A stretch of 8,892 nucleotides of DNA. It comes from Spirochaetales bacterium. GTDB taxonomy: Bacteria > Spirochaetota > Spirochaetia > DTKZ01. Made by a program: the position numbers and the translations under genes. The notes under the pieces are model-generated. The model ran no database searches. It had not been told where the DNA came from and saw only the letters and a program-made list of their open reading frames with translations. Position 1 is the stretch's first letter; each line of letters begins with the position of its first letter. Positions 1-6,912 of this stretch are shown here, one piece after another. Location: contig JAISAF010000481.1 in assembly GCA_031266855.1 (NCBI GenBank), forward strand, positions 1 through 8,892, in the 5' to 3' direction.

Positions 1-112
1 CGCTGGTGCGCGCGTAAGGGATCGAAGTGGAAAGCCCGCAGGAAAGCGCATCGCGCTTTCTGAGGACTTGGAACGGAGAACCCGACCCCGCCAGCCGGCG
101 GGGATACGCCCA
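1..112 (-). repeat. Structured palindrome-rich repeat, copy 1 (cut by window edge)
   Basis: Read on the minus strand from 112 to 1, this stretch lines up with 6661-6778. The matching blocks are TGGGCGTAT at 112-104 (8 of 9 identical), a 25-base block at 85-61 (20 of 25), and a 42-base block at 42-1 (37 of 42) ending in CGCGCACCAGCG. Between the blocks sit two perfect hairpins: 86-92 pairing with 97-103 (CCCCGCC/GGCGGGG), and 42-49 pairing with 53-60 (GAAAGCGC/GCGCTTTC). In copy 2 the hairpins at the same slots have different arm sequences. The part that would carry a third hairpin lies outside the window. The element begins 43 bases after the stop codon of the large TPR-like gene and runs in the same direction. 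I know of no established name for it. Confidence 0.8.
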
Positions 113-155
113 TGAGAAATTTTTTAGCTGGCTGGATATTAATTACAGAATGAAA

Positions 156-3041
156 TTACATCAGGTTATTCTGCCGGGCATCGGCGAGGAGCTGGCGGTT
201 CCAGTAATTTTTTCCGGTGAACGATCGTTTGTGGACGGAGCTGTCCATCCTGCTCATCCGGGACTGGAGGTTCTGCGTGGCGCGGCCCAGAACAGTCAGC
301 CGGTCTTCAAAGGCGGGATTCTGCTTTCCCGGCAGGACTTTGAAATACCAGTAATAATACAGGCCGATGAAAGGGTCGTTGTGAAGGGGTTTTTCGTCCC
401 GGATAAGGTGGGACATCATTTGCGCTCCCTGGGAGGATTCCGAACCCAGGCCGTACAGGTAGGCGTGGAAAAAACGTATCAGGTTCCGCAGAAGGAAGGT
501 GCCGCCTGAATTGCCGACGCAGATATTTTCCGCAAAATAGAATCCGTCTTTCCAGGCGGGCGTGTTACCGGGAAAAAAATCGCCTGTATAGGGGAAGTCC
601 AGAAAGGGCTGGAGCCTGTCCCGCGCCTTGCGGTACTCCTGTTGAAAGTAATCCGTTTCGGCCCGGAAAAAAACCGCTTCGGGACAGGCCTTGAACTTAT
701 CGAGAATGCATGCCGCCATTCGGGTGTCACCCTGATAGGCGAGAGTCCGGGCCAGCCATGCATACACAACGGGCACGGGCGCATGATACTGAAAGTTCGC
801 GATATCGCTTAAAAGAAGCTGGAATACGGTTCCGGCCTGTTCGTATTCTCCCAGCTCAAACAATATCCGGCCTTCCATGAAACGGGCGGACATGGCCCAG
901 CGGCGGGCGTAGTTTTTATCCGAAAAAGCCGCGGCCTGCGCGAAGCTTCCCTGCGCGCGGGTATAATTTCCTATTACGAAGCGGCAGATTCCTTCCAGAA
1001 AGTGGCTGCGGCTGTTCGATGTTTGCTGTTCCCTGGACATTAGGAAATAGTCTATGGCATGTTCGGGATTCCCGGCGGCAAGCATGGCAAGTCCAACGGC
1101 GTTATACGCTTCCCCAAGTTCGTCCGAATCCGGCTTTCCTTGAAAAAGAATAACCGCGTTTTTCGCGCAGTTCAGGGCTTCCTTGCGGTCGCCCCGCTTG
1201 AGCCAGTAGAAAGTTTTTTGAATAAGGCTTGCCCCATAATACAGGCTGTCCTGAGTGGAATCCAGCCGCAGGAACGCCTCGGCGACGGCTTTTTCGTCCT
1301 CCATCGCGAGGGCCAGCCGCAGCCTGGCGCAGGAGAGTACGAGTTTCATGTCGGCGGAAAGGAGTACCGGAAATTTCATTTCCAGAAGTTTCCGCGCTTC
1401 AGCGGTATTGCCTGTATCCAGAAGGAAATTCACGTAGGAGTGAAAAACTTCCACCAGGTAGGGGCCGCAGCCGTTTTCCGCGAAAAAATCCAGAAGCAGA
1501 TAATCCGCCTCGAAGTCTTTTTCCTTCCACAGGGCATAAAAGAAATCCGCCAGCATCCCGCTTATTTTTGTTTTCCGCATGCCGGAATCCTTGCGCAGAA
1601 AACGGCGGAGTTCGGGAAACACGGGCAGGAGGCTTTTTGTGTCGCGGATAAACCCTCTTTGCGCAAGCCTGTTTATAATGTCTGTGCATTGCGCCGGGGT
1701 AAAATCAAGTTTGGAGAAAAAATCTCCCAGCCGGTGGGGCGGGATAAGCCCCGAGGCTTCCTGGATGACATAGAGTATTTCCCGCAGTGGCCTTTCCTGT
1801 GTGTGCAGAAACCGCATGAGCGGCTGAAAATCCCGCGCGGATTCCTGGCCTTCCTTTACTTTCTGCTGATCCGCGTTCCGCGCGAGAAACCCGAAATACA
1901 GGGATACAATCCCTCCCTGGGCATTCCGGCTGCTTACAAGGCCGGCGGTAGCCTTTTCTCCGGTAAGGGCGCGCACACGGGAACGTATTTCATCCGTGGT
2001 AACAGCGGGAATTTGATATGTTTCGACAGGAAGTTTTTTGAATGCCTCTCCCAACCCGGCTTTCCGCGACAGGCACACGGGCAGAAGTTTCCAGCCGGGA
2101 AGATTCCGCCGGAGAATAGGCGATAGAAATTTCCCCGAGGCTTCCGGCATATCCTGAAATTCTTCGCATACCAGAACAGCGGGAATGAGTTTTCTTTCGC
2201 AAAGCCGTATGTAGGCTGTTATTGCCAGGGAAAACGCGGAAAAAGCTTCTTCAAATGGGAAGTCCATTTTTCCCCTGTGGGAAAAAATCATCTTCTTTTC
2301 CTGCCATAGCTTTCTTTCCGCAAGCTGTAGCACCTGCGGAATGTCCTCAAAGCCGGGAATCTCCATAACCGGCAGCGTCCGGCTGGGAGCGGGAAAAATC
2401 CTGCACGCGAAAGGAATGCCCAGCGCTTCCAGAGCGCGGTCGAGCTGATAGCGTATGCCTGAAAACATATTGCCGTAAACAAGAAAGATCCCAGGCGCTT
2501 TTTCGCAGTCAATATAAGCGGCGAGTTTTTCCTGTATTTCCCCGGCAACCGGCGGGCGTACGCAAAACCCCGCCGCTGTTTCCAGATTGAGGCCGCTTTC
2601 CTGGATACGCTCTTTTACCCGCAGGCAAGCCCCGGAGTTTTCTCCTGTGCAGTAGGGCCGCACAAGATCCGCGCCGCGCGGACCGGCAAGGAGGCTGTCG
2701 TCAATTTCGTGTACCGAGGTAAGGCCGCGCAGTTCGCGGCAGACAGCGTCCCTCTGGATGCCGTCGGGAAAAAACTCAATAAGCAGAAGAAAACCCGCTA
2801 TATAGTCCTGGGCCTTGCCCAAAATATCCTCAACATCGCAGGCCGCGTCCATAATAAGCGGGGCGTCCGCGGCGTCCGGGGTTTCAAAGAAAATGACAAA
2901 ATAATCGTCATCCACGCGCGTCCTGCTGCCCCCGCTCGGCTGCGCCCGCGCGTCAATGGCTTTCAGCAGCTTGTCAAAAAACACGGTTTCGGTTTTTTCC
3001 AGTTGTTTACAGCCGTTTATTTCCAGCGCGAGACAAAACAT
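156..3041 (-). CDS. Large protein with degenerate STAND-like NTPase region and TPR-like repeats
   Basis: A 961-residue protein with no signal peptide or clear membrane segment, so probably cytoplasmic. Residues 1-55 faintly resemble the start of a class III nucleotidyl cyclase domain (a beta strand LALEINGCKQL, later DDDYFVIFFETPDAA), but the usual metal-binding Asp is not apparent. Residues 184-330 look like a P-loop ATPase of the STAND/AAA type gone degenerate: the Walker A position reads GNMFSGIR (190-197), lacking the Lys-Ser/Thr pair, and the Walker B position reads AVLVCEEFQDMPE (288-300), with Glu-Glu where Asp-Asp is usual. Residues 410-480 fit a winged-helix-like linker, and about 505-815 are helical pairs of TPR type (for example AYNAVGLAMLAAGNPEHAI near 645-663). 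Its start follows the PilZ gene stop by 15 bases, with an AAGGG ribosome site at 3054-3050 and an 8-base spacer, so it is translated from the same operon. Probably a scaffold or MalT/LuxR-like signalling protein without its own catalysis; the function is not established. Confidence 0.9.
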   Translation of the reverse strand: MFCLALEINGCKQLEKTETVFFDKLLKAIDARAQPSGGSRTRVDDDYFVIFFETPDAADAPLIMDAACDVEDILGKAQDYIAGFLLLIEFFPDGIQRDAVCRELRGLTSVHEIDDSLLAGPRGADLVRPYCTGENSGACLRVKERIQESGLNLETAAGFCVRPPVAGEIQEKLAAYIDCEKAPGIFLVYGNMFSGIRYQLDRALEALGIPFACRIFPAPSRTLPVMEIPGFEDIPQVLQLAERKLWQEKKMIFSHRGKMDFPFEEAFSAFSLAITAYIRLCERKLIPAVLVCEEFQDMPEASGKFLSPILRRNLPGWKLLPVCLSRKAGLGEAFKKLPVETYQIPAVTTDEIRSRVRALTGEKATAGLVSSRNAQGGIVSLYFGFLARNADQQKVKEGQESARDFQPLMRFLHTQERPLREILYVIQEASGLIPPHRLGDFFSKLDFTPAQCTDIINRLAQRGFIRDTKSLLPVFPELRRFLRKDSGMRKTKISGMLADFFYALWKEKDFEADYLLLDFFAENGCGPYLVEVFHSYVNFLLDTGNTAEARKLLEMKFPVLLSADMKLVLSCARLRLALAMEDEKAVAEAFLRLDSTQDSLYYGASLIQKTFYWLKRGDRKEALNCAKNAVILFQGKPDSDELGEAYNAVGLAMLAAGNPEHAIDYFLMSREQQTSNSRSHFLEGICRFVIGNYTRAQGSFAQAAAFSDKNYARRWAMSARFMEGRILFELGEYEQAGTVFQLLLSDIANFQYHAPVPVVYAWLARTLAYQGDTRMAACILDKFKACPEAVFFRAETDYFQQEYRKARDRLQPFLDFPYTGDFFPGNTPAWKDGFYFAENICVGNSGGTFLLRNLIRFFHAYLYGLGSESSQGAQMMSHLIRDEKPLHNDPFIGLYYYWYFKVLPGKQNPAFEDRLTVLGRATQNLQSRMSRMDSSVHKRSFTGKNYWNRQLLADARQNNLM

Positions 3042-3056
3042 CGAAAGCGCCCTTTT

Positions 3057-4301
3057 TCAGACTGTCCAGTCTTCCGAGGAAGGATAAAAATCGGGGGTCT
3101 GCGCGCTGCCGTACAGAGCTTCCATCAGAAAACGCCTGTCTTCGTCTTTGATATCGAGAAACATGACGCAGATATACAGCCGCCCGCGGTCGCTGAACTT
3201 GCGCATAATACGCCCCCCTGCTTTCATTTCCCGTTCCCCCACGGTTAAATCAAAACTCAAATCGTTGTAAAGAAGCAGGACGTTTTCAAAGTGGTTCAGG
3301 GGAAGGGCAAACTGAATTCCCGACGCGCTGACATCGATAACCTCGGCTGTCTCTACCCGTTCCTTGACAGGTTCGCCCTTGAAGTATCCATTTACTTTCA
3401 GGCTGTGGACAAGAAGCCGGCCAAACTGGAATATAAAGTCGATAACCTTTTGAGAAAACTTCTGTCCCCCGTCCTTGAAGCTGACAAGATACAAATACCC
3501 CACCACATAGGCATGATACAGAATGGGCGAATACAGCTCCTGGAGAATATTTTTTGTATTTTTGTCTTTTTCCGTTTTATTCAGAAGATTGATAACCTGA
3601 AAAAGCTCCAGCCCCTGATTGGTCTGCGCCAGGATGATTTCTTCCTGGGTTAAAAGCCGCGGCGATAAAATAAGATCTTTTTCCGCCGTATGTTTCACCA
3701 TACTTTGAGGATACAGAAACGTCTTTCCTGTTACGGTAACAAGTTTTTCTTCAAAACTTTCAGGCTTCCTTTCCCGGAACATAACGATTTTGTTTTCCGA
3801 AGAAAAAGTCTGGGCTTTCTCCCGGAACGCTTTCAGCAGATTCGTCATTTTAGCCGCGTCAAAGTTCGGCATTGTTTCGGGTTCCTCAGGAGTCTCGTCC
3901 GAAATCTCCGATTTTGGGAAGTTCAGCTCGATCCGTTCGCCCTGGGCAAGAAAGGAGAGACTCATATCCGCGCCTGGCGCGACCCGTTCAAAACCCCGGG
4001 AAAGATCCCGGTAGATACCCTGGGGGATGGCGATACGCAAATCACTGCCCTTCAAGGCAAGGGCTTTCGCGTGAAAAGTCATCCGCGCCCCGCGGAATTT
4101 AAAGAAAACCTGGGCTTCCGTATCCCCGCCGGGAACTGGAACGTCCCCATCGCTCAGACAGATTACCGCACCCGAATCGTCCACATCGTTAATAAGCCCG
4201 GCGACCCACTGGTCAAAATAACGCACCTCCACAGGGGCTTTTTTTTCCACCAGATTTTTGAGAATAAATTCTTTTTCGATCCGCGAAACTGGAACGCTCA
4301 T
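3057..4301 (-). CDS. PilZ-domain protein with large internal insertion
   Basis: A 414-residue soluble protein. The C-terminal part (about 315-400) has the PilZ signature DVSASG at 323-328 (DxSxxG), followed by beta strands and a closing helix (DEDRRFLMEAL). The partner motif RxxxR is not just upstream; the best match is RGFER at 102-106 (in IYRDLSRGFERV), about 220 residues earlier. Residues 1-95 look like a YcgR-type N-terminal beta domain (APVEVRYFDQWVAGLINDV). The stretch between, about 150-308, looks like an inserted GAF-like domain (beta strand YHAYVVGYLYLVS, then helix FSQKVIDFIFQFGRLLVHSL). PilZ domains usually bind cyclic di-GMP through these two motifs, so this may be a split c-di-GMP sensor; binding is inferred. 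It resembles spirochaete-restricted PilZ/DUF1577-like proteins as I remember them. Start chosen for the GAGGG ribosome site at 4311-4307, 5 bases upstream. Second gene of the three-gene minus-strand operon. Confidence 0.9.
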   Translation of the reverse strand: MSVPVSRIEKEFILKNLVEKKAPVEVRYFDQWVAGLINDVDDSGAVICLSDGDVPVPGGDTEAQVFFKFRGARMTFHAKALALKGSDLRIAIPQGIYRDLSRGFERVAPGADMSLSFLAQGERIELNFPKSEISDETPEEPETMPNFDAAKMTNLLKAFREKAQTFSSENKIVMFRERKPESFEEKLVTVTGKTFLYPQSMVKHTAEKDLILSPRLLTQEEIILAQTNQGLELFQVINLLNKTEKDKNTKNILQELYSPILYHAYVVGYLYLVSFKDGGQKFSQKVIDFIFQFGRLLVHSLKVNGYFKGEPVKERVETAEVIDVSASGIQFALPLNHFENVLLLYNDLSFDLTVGEREMKAGGRIMRKFSDRGRLYICVMFLDIKDEDRRFLMEALYGSAQTPDFYPSSEDWTV

Positions 4302-4306
4302 GAATA

Positions 4307-4311
4307 CCCTC
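4307..4311 (-). promoter_or_regulatory. Ribosome binding site of the PilZ gene
   Basis: Minus-strand GAGGG, 5 bases before the ATG at 4301, in the 34-base gap after the lipoprotein stop codon. It supports this start over later in-frame codons. Confidence 0.6.
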
Positions 4312-4335
4312 TATACTATACCGAATCATGAAAAA

Positions 4336-5322
4336 TTACCAGAGGTCTTCCGGCATATCAAAAGCTGGACCCGGATCAAAAACTTCCTCTTCTTCTTTCT
4401 GCTCTCCGGGGGTAAAAATATCCTCAAAGTTGACAGTAAGACCAGAAATATACCATATTTCATCTTTTTTTTCCGCAATAACTTCTCCCCGCGCCCGGCC
4501 CCGCCTGCCGAAAAGAATAACCCCCGCCTCGGCCATTTCCCCGCTTTCAGAAAAATGAAACCCGCCTATACGGAAATTGCGGATAGCGGACTTCAAACCC
4601 GGCAGGGACTGGAGGGGTTTCTCTTCTGAAGGATTCTCTGATGAAGAATTCTCTTTTGAAGAATTTTCTGATAAGGAATTATCCGGTGAAGAGTTTTCTG
4701 ATGAAGAATTTGATGAAGAATTTTTTGAAGGATTTGCCGGGGAAACCCCGTCATCGCCGCCAGCCGGGGCCTGTATGCTCCGCAAAAGAAAAGTCCTGTA
4801 ATCAGGATGCAGAAAATCCCCAATATCCTTTCCCCCATTGAGTGCCTGAAAAAAACCGGAAAGCAGCGTATGCACCGCGCGGGAACGGGCATCGGCGAGC
4901 GACTCGTGATACAGCGGCCCTAAAGTAAAATCAAAAGGCGGACTCTGACGCGCCGGAAGCCCGAAAAAAGGATCATCCCGGTTTGTATAAACCCGGGGAT
5001 CCCGCGCGCCCTGCGGCTGCTGACCGCCGCCGGCAGGCTCTTCCCGCCGGCCCGGGGGAAGGGGAGGCTGCCCCTGCCCCGGAGCGGGATCCAGCCGGGC
5101 CGACCCCTGCCCGGCGGCATCCCCGCCCGCCAACCCCGAATCCTGCCGGCCGCCCTGGTCCTGGAGAACGCCATCCTGCTTCGCTGTAGCGGCCTCTCCT
5201 GTTTCCCCGGATTCTCCTGTTCCCCCGGAATCGTTTCTCCGCAAACAGCCCGCGGCCAGAAGCATCCCGCACAAAGCGCAAATAAAAAAACACGACATGA
5301 AAAAACGCGACATAGACATCAC
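4336..5322 (-). CDS. Secreted lipoprotein with Asn/Ser/Glu pentapeptide repeats
   Basis: A 328-residue predicted lipoprotein. Residues 1-25 are a type II signal peptide (hydrophobic FFMSCFFICALCGMLLAAG) with lipobox LAAGC, so Cys26 should be lipidated and the protein anchored in the envelope. Residues 27-110 are a Gly/Pro/Gln-rich, probably disordered tether. A small globular part follows in two pieces: helices around 138-183 (ESLADARSRAVHTLLSGFF) and beta strands around 243-302 (RNFRIGGFHF, GVILFGR, DEIWYISGLTVNFEDI), together reminiscent of an NTF2-like fold. Residues 201-234 between them are a pentapeptide tandem repeat. The tail is acidic. I do not recognise the family. The start is uncertain: GTG at 5322, or ATG at 5319 or 5313, none with a clear ribosome site. 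First gene of the minus-strand operon and divergent from the HD gene. Confidence 0.85.
   Translation of the reverse strand: MMSMSRFFMSCFFICALCGMLLAAGCLRRNDSGGTGESGETGEAATAKQDGVLQDQGGRQDSGLAGGDAAGQGSARLDPAPGQGQPPLPPGRREEPAGGGQQPQGARDPRVYTNRDDPFFGLPARQSPPFDFTLGPLYHESLADARSRAVHTLLSGFFQALNGGKDIGDFLHPDYRTFLLRSIQAPAGGDDGVSPANPSKNSSSNSSSENSSPDNSLSENSSKENSSSENPSEEKPLQSLPGLKSAIRNFRIGGFHFSESGEMAEAGVILFGRRGRARGEVIAEKKDEIWYISGLTVNFEDIFTPGEQKEEEEVFDPGPAFDMPEDLW
4621..4722 (-). repeat. 15-bp tandem repeat encoding NSSSE-type pentapeptides
   Basis: Inside the lipoprotein gene, residues 201-234 read NSSS, then NSSSE, NSSPD, NSLSE, NSSKE, NSSSE and NPSEE. The DNA repeats with a 15-base period; on the plus strand the recurring core is TCTGATGAAGAATT. 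The first unit is four residues (12 bases), so the array is six full units plus one short one. In-frame units of this kind can gain or lose copies by slippage without breaking the gene. Confidence 0.85.
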
Positions 5323-5336
5323 GCACAGAGTATACT
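5307..5336 (+). promoter_or_regulatory. Possible divergent promoter with a shared palindromic -10
   Basis: Between the divergent lipoprotein and HD genes lies the perfect palindrome AGTATACT at 5329-5336, giving a TATACT -10-like hexamer on both strands (5331-5336 plus, 5334-5329 minus). On the plus strand GCGACA at 5307-5312 sits 18 bases upstream as a weak -35. Transcripts from it would start near 5343, just before the ATG at 5352. The minus strand has no good -35. Assignment is by sequence match only. Confidence 0.3.
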
Positions 5337-5351
5337 ACTATGTGGGGCGTA

Positions 5352-6632
5352 ATGGAACGGGAAAAAATCATTCGCCACCTGGACACCGATTATTCGCAGC
5401 CCATCCGTGACCCGCTGTGGAAACATATTTATCTCTCACCCGCGCTGATGAGGCTGGCCTCCTCGCCCCCCTTCCACAAACTCGGAGGCATCAAGCAGCT
5501 CGGCGTTGCCCATCTTGTATACCCCGGCGCCACCCATACCCGGCTCGTCCACAGCCTCGGAGTTTTTTATCTGGCAAAAAGAATTATCCGGGGCCTCATA
5601 AGCCCGCCCCAGGCGCCGGAATTAACTCTGGAAGGCGTCAAAGCCTTCCTCTGCGCGGCCCTCCTCCACGACATTGGACATTTTCCCTTTACCCATTCGC
5701 TCAAGGAACTGCCCCTGAAATCCCACGAAACCCTCACAGCCCAGCTTATTCTCGAAAACCCCCTCGCGCGCGTCATTTCAGAACACGTGGAAACGCAGCC
5801 CTGGATCTGCGCCGCCATTATAGACGAAAACATGGACACCCGCGGCAGAAATGAAATCGCCTTTTTCCGGCGAATCCTCTCCGGCGTACTGGACCCCGAC
5901 AAACTGGATTACCTGAACCGGGACGCCTACTACTGCGGCGTCCCCTACGGCATACAGGACACGGATTTTGTCATTGACCGCATCCATCCCCACCCAGGCA
6001 AAGGCATTGCCCTTGACCCCGGCGGCCTTACCGCAATCGAAAACATCCTCTTCTCAAAATACCTCATGTACCGCACCGTATACTGGCACAGAACAGTACG
6101 CATCGCCACAGCAATGATAAAAAAAGCCCTCTATCTGGCCCTCGCCGAAAACGCCATCAAACCCGACGACCTGTACGGCCTGGACGACGCGCAGTTTTTC
6201 CGAACCATCGGCGAAAAAAACTACCCCCCCCTCGCGCTCATACGCAAAGTCGCGGCCCGCGAACTCTACAAAACCGCCGCGGAAATTCCCTGCGACGACT
6301 CCCTCTCCGCGCCCCTCTCCGATCTGAACCACCGCTCCCGCATCGAGCGCCTCCTCGCACACGAAATAAGCCGCACAACAGGCATAACGCTGAAACCAGA
6401 AGAAGTCATCATCGACATCCCCGAAAAAATCAACTTTGAAGTGGAACTCCCCATACTCCTACCCAGCGGCAGCCACAGTGACTACGCCCCCGGCAGCTCA
6501 ATCTTTTCCACCCCCACAACAGAAAACTTTTCCCGCCCCCTGCGCGTCCTGCGCCTCGTCCTCCCCCAGGAAGCCGCACGCAAACTAAAAAACGCGAAAG
6601 ACCTGATCCTGGAAGCAGCACAGACGCGCTAA
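5352..6632 (+). CDS. HD-domain phosphohydrolase, SAMHD1/dGTPase-like
   Basis: A 426-residue soluble metal-dependent phosphohydrolase of the HD superfamily (COG1078 type), related to SAMHD1 and bacterial dGTPases, which split dNTPs into deoxynucleoside and triphosphate. The metal-binding set looks intact in 426-residue numbering: His67 in THTRLVHSLGV, His106-Asp107 in LLHDIGHFPFTHS, and Asp183 in DPDKLDYLNRD. The flanking text IKQLGVAHLVYPGATHTR and DYLNRDAYYCGV matches the SAMHD1 active-site region closely. Length is usual for the bacterial family. The substrate could be dNTPs or another nucleotide; the sequence does not decide. An upstream in-frame ATG at 5340 would add four residues; I prefer 5352 because GGGG at 5343-5346 lies 5 bases before it and the possible -10 at 5331-5336 would place the RNA start after 5340. 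It stands alone on the plus strand, ending 28 bases before the structured repeat. Confidence 0.92.
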   Translation: MEREKIIRHLDTDYSQPIRDPLWKHIYLSPALMRLASSPPFHKLGGIKQLGVAHLVYPGATHTRLVHSLGVFYLAKRIIRGLISPPQAPELTLEGVKAFLCAALLHDIGHFPFTHSLKELPLKSHETLTAQLILENPLARVISEHVETQPWICAAIIDENMDTRGRNEIAFFRRILSGVLDPDKLDYLNRDAYYCGVPYGIQDTDFVIDRIHPHPGKGIALDPGGLTAIENILFSKYLMYRTVYWHRTVRIATAMIKKALYLALAENAIKPDDLYGLDDAQFFRTIGEKNYPPLALIRKVAARELYKTAAEIPCDDSLSAPLSDLNHRSRIERLLAHEISRTTGITLKPEEVIIDIPEKINFEVELPILLPSGSHSDYAPGSSIFSTPTTENFSRPLRVLRLVLPQEAARKLKNAKDLILEAAQTR

Positions 6633-6660
6633 TTTACTATCCGGTTTCAAGAAAAAGATT

Positions 6661-6874
6661 TGGGCGCATTTTTTGCGGCTAACGCCGCAAAAAACCGGGC
6701 TTTCCGCTCCAAGTCCTCGGAATTGCCCATGCAATTCCTGTGGGCTTTCCGCTACAATCCCTTGCGCGCGCACCAGCGGCAGTCGCAACACCGTGAATGT
6801 GAAACATTCACGGTGTTGCGACTAACCTCCTCGCGCCCCGCGGGCTTTTCGGTACCATCCGCCCATGCACCAGC
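6661..6874 (+). repeat. Structured palindrome-rich repeat, copy 2 (longer)
   Basis: Starts TGGGCGCAT, then alternates hairpins with conserved arms. Hairpin A pairs 6669-6679 with 6684-6694 (11 bp, loop TAAC). Arm 1 is 6695-6719. Hairpin B pairs 6719-6726 with 6731-6738 (8 bp, GGAATTGC/GCAATTCC). Arm 2 is 6737-6778. Hairpin C pairs 6781-6800 with 6804-6823 (20 bp). Arm 3 is 6842-6874 and resembles arm 2 (GGGCTTT, CCATCC, GCACCAGC shared). The backbone matches copy 1 at 65 of 76 positions compared, while the stems differ. It begins 28 bases after the HD gene stop and runs in the same direction. The right boundary is estimated from the last shared GCACCAGC. Confidence 0.8.
6781..6823. repeat. 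Perfect 20-bp hairpin with 3-base loop
   Basis: Bases 6781-6800 are exactly complementary to 6804-6823, with loop GAA. It is the third hairpin slot of repeat copy 2 and the longest perfect inverted repeat I found. No run of T follows on either strand, so it is not a standard intrinsic terminator. Confidence 0.9.
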
Positions 6875-6912
6875 CTCAAACCGTGCGTATAACAAGTTCG
6901 AAAATTTTTACC

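Noticed and set aside
27..509. Plus-strand open frame of 160 codons
   Set aside because: It overlaps the structured repeat and then the 3' end of the large minus-strand gene; no protein-like domain, and a shadow of better-supported coding.
1059..2126. Plus-strand open frame of 355 codons
   Set aside because: Lies wholly antisense inside the TPR-like gene, has a composition typical of a reverse-frame shadow and no recognisable motif.
6669..6694. Intrinsic terminator after the HD gene
   Set aside because: The T run precedes and the A run follows the GC stem on both strands, the reverse of a terminator.
6661..6874. Integron attC site or cassette array
   Set aside because: The palindromic layout suggested it, but the GTTRRRY and RYYYAAC core sites are not found at the ends, and no cassette genes or integrase are present.
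6661..6874. CRISPR array
   Set aside because: Repeated arms are few, imperfect and unequally spaced, and the intervals are palindromes rather than unique spacers; no cas genes.
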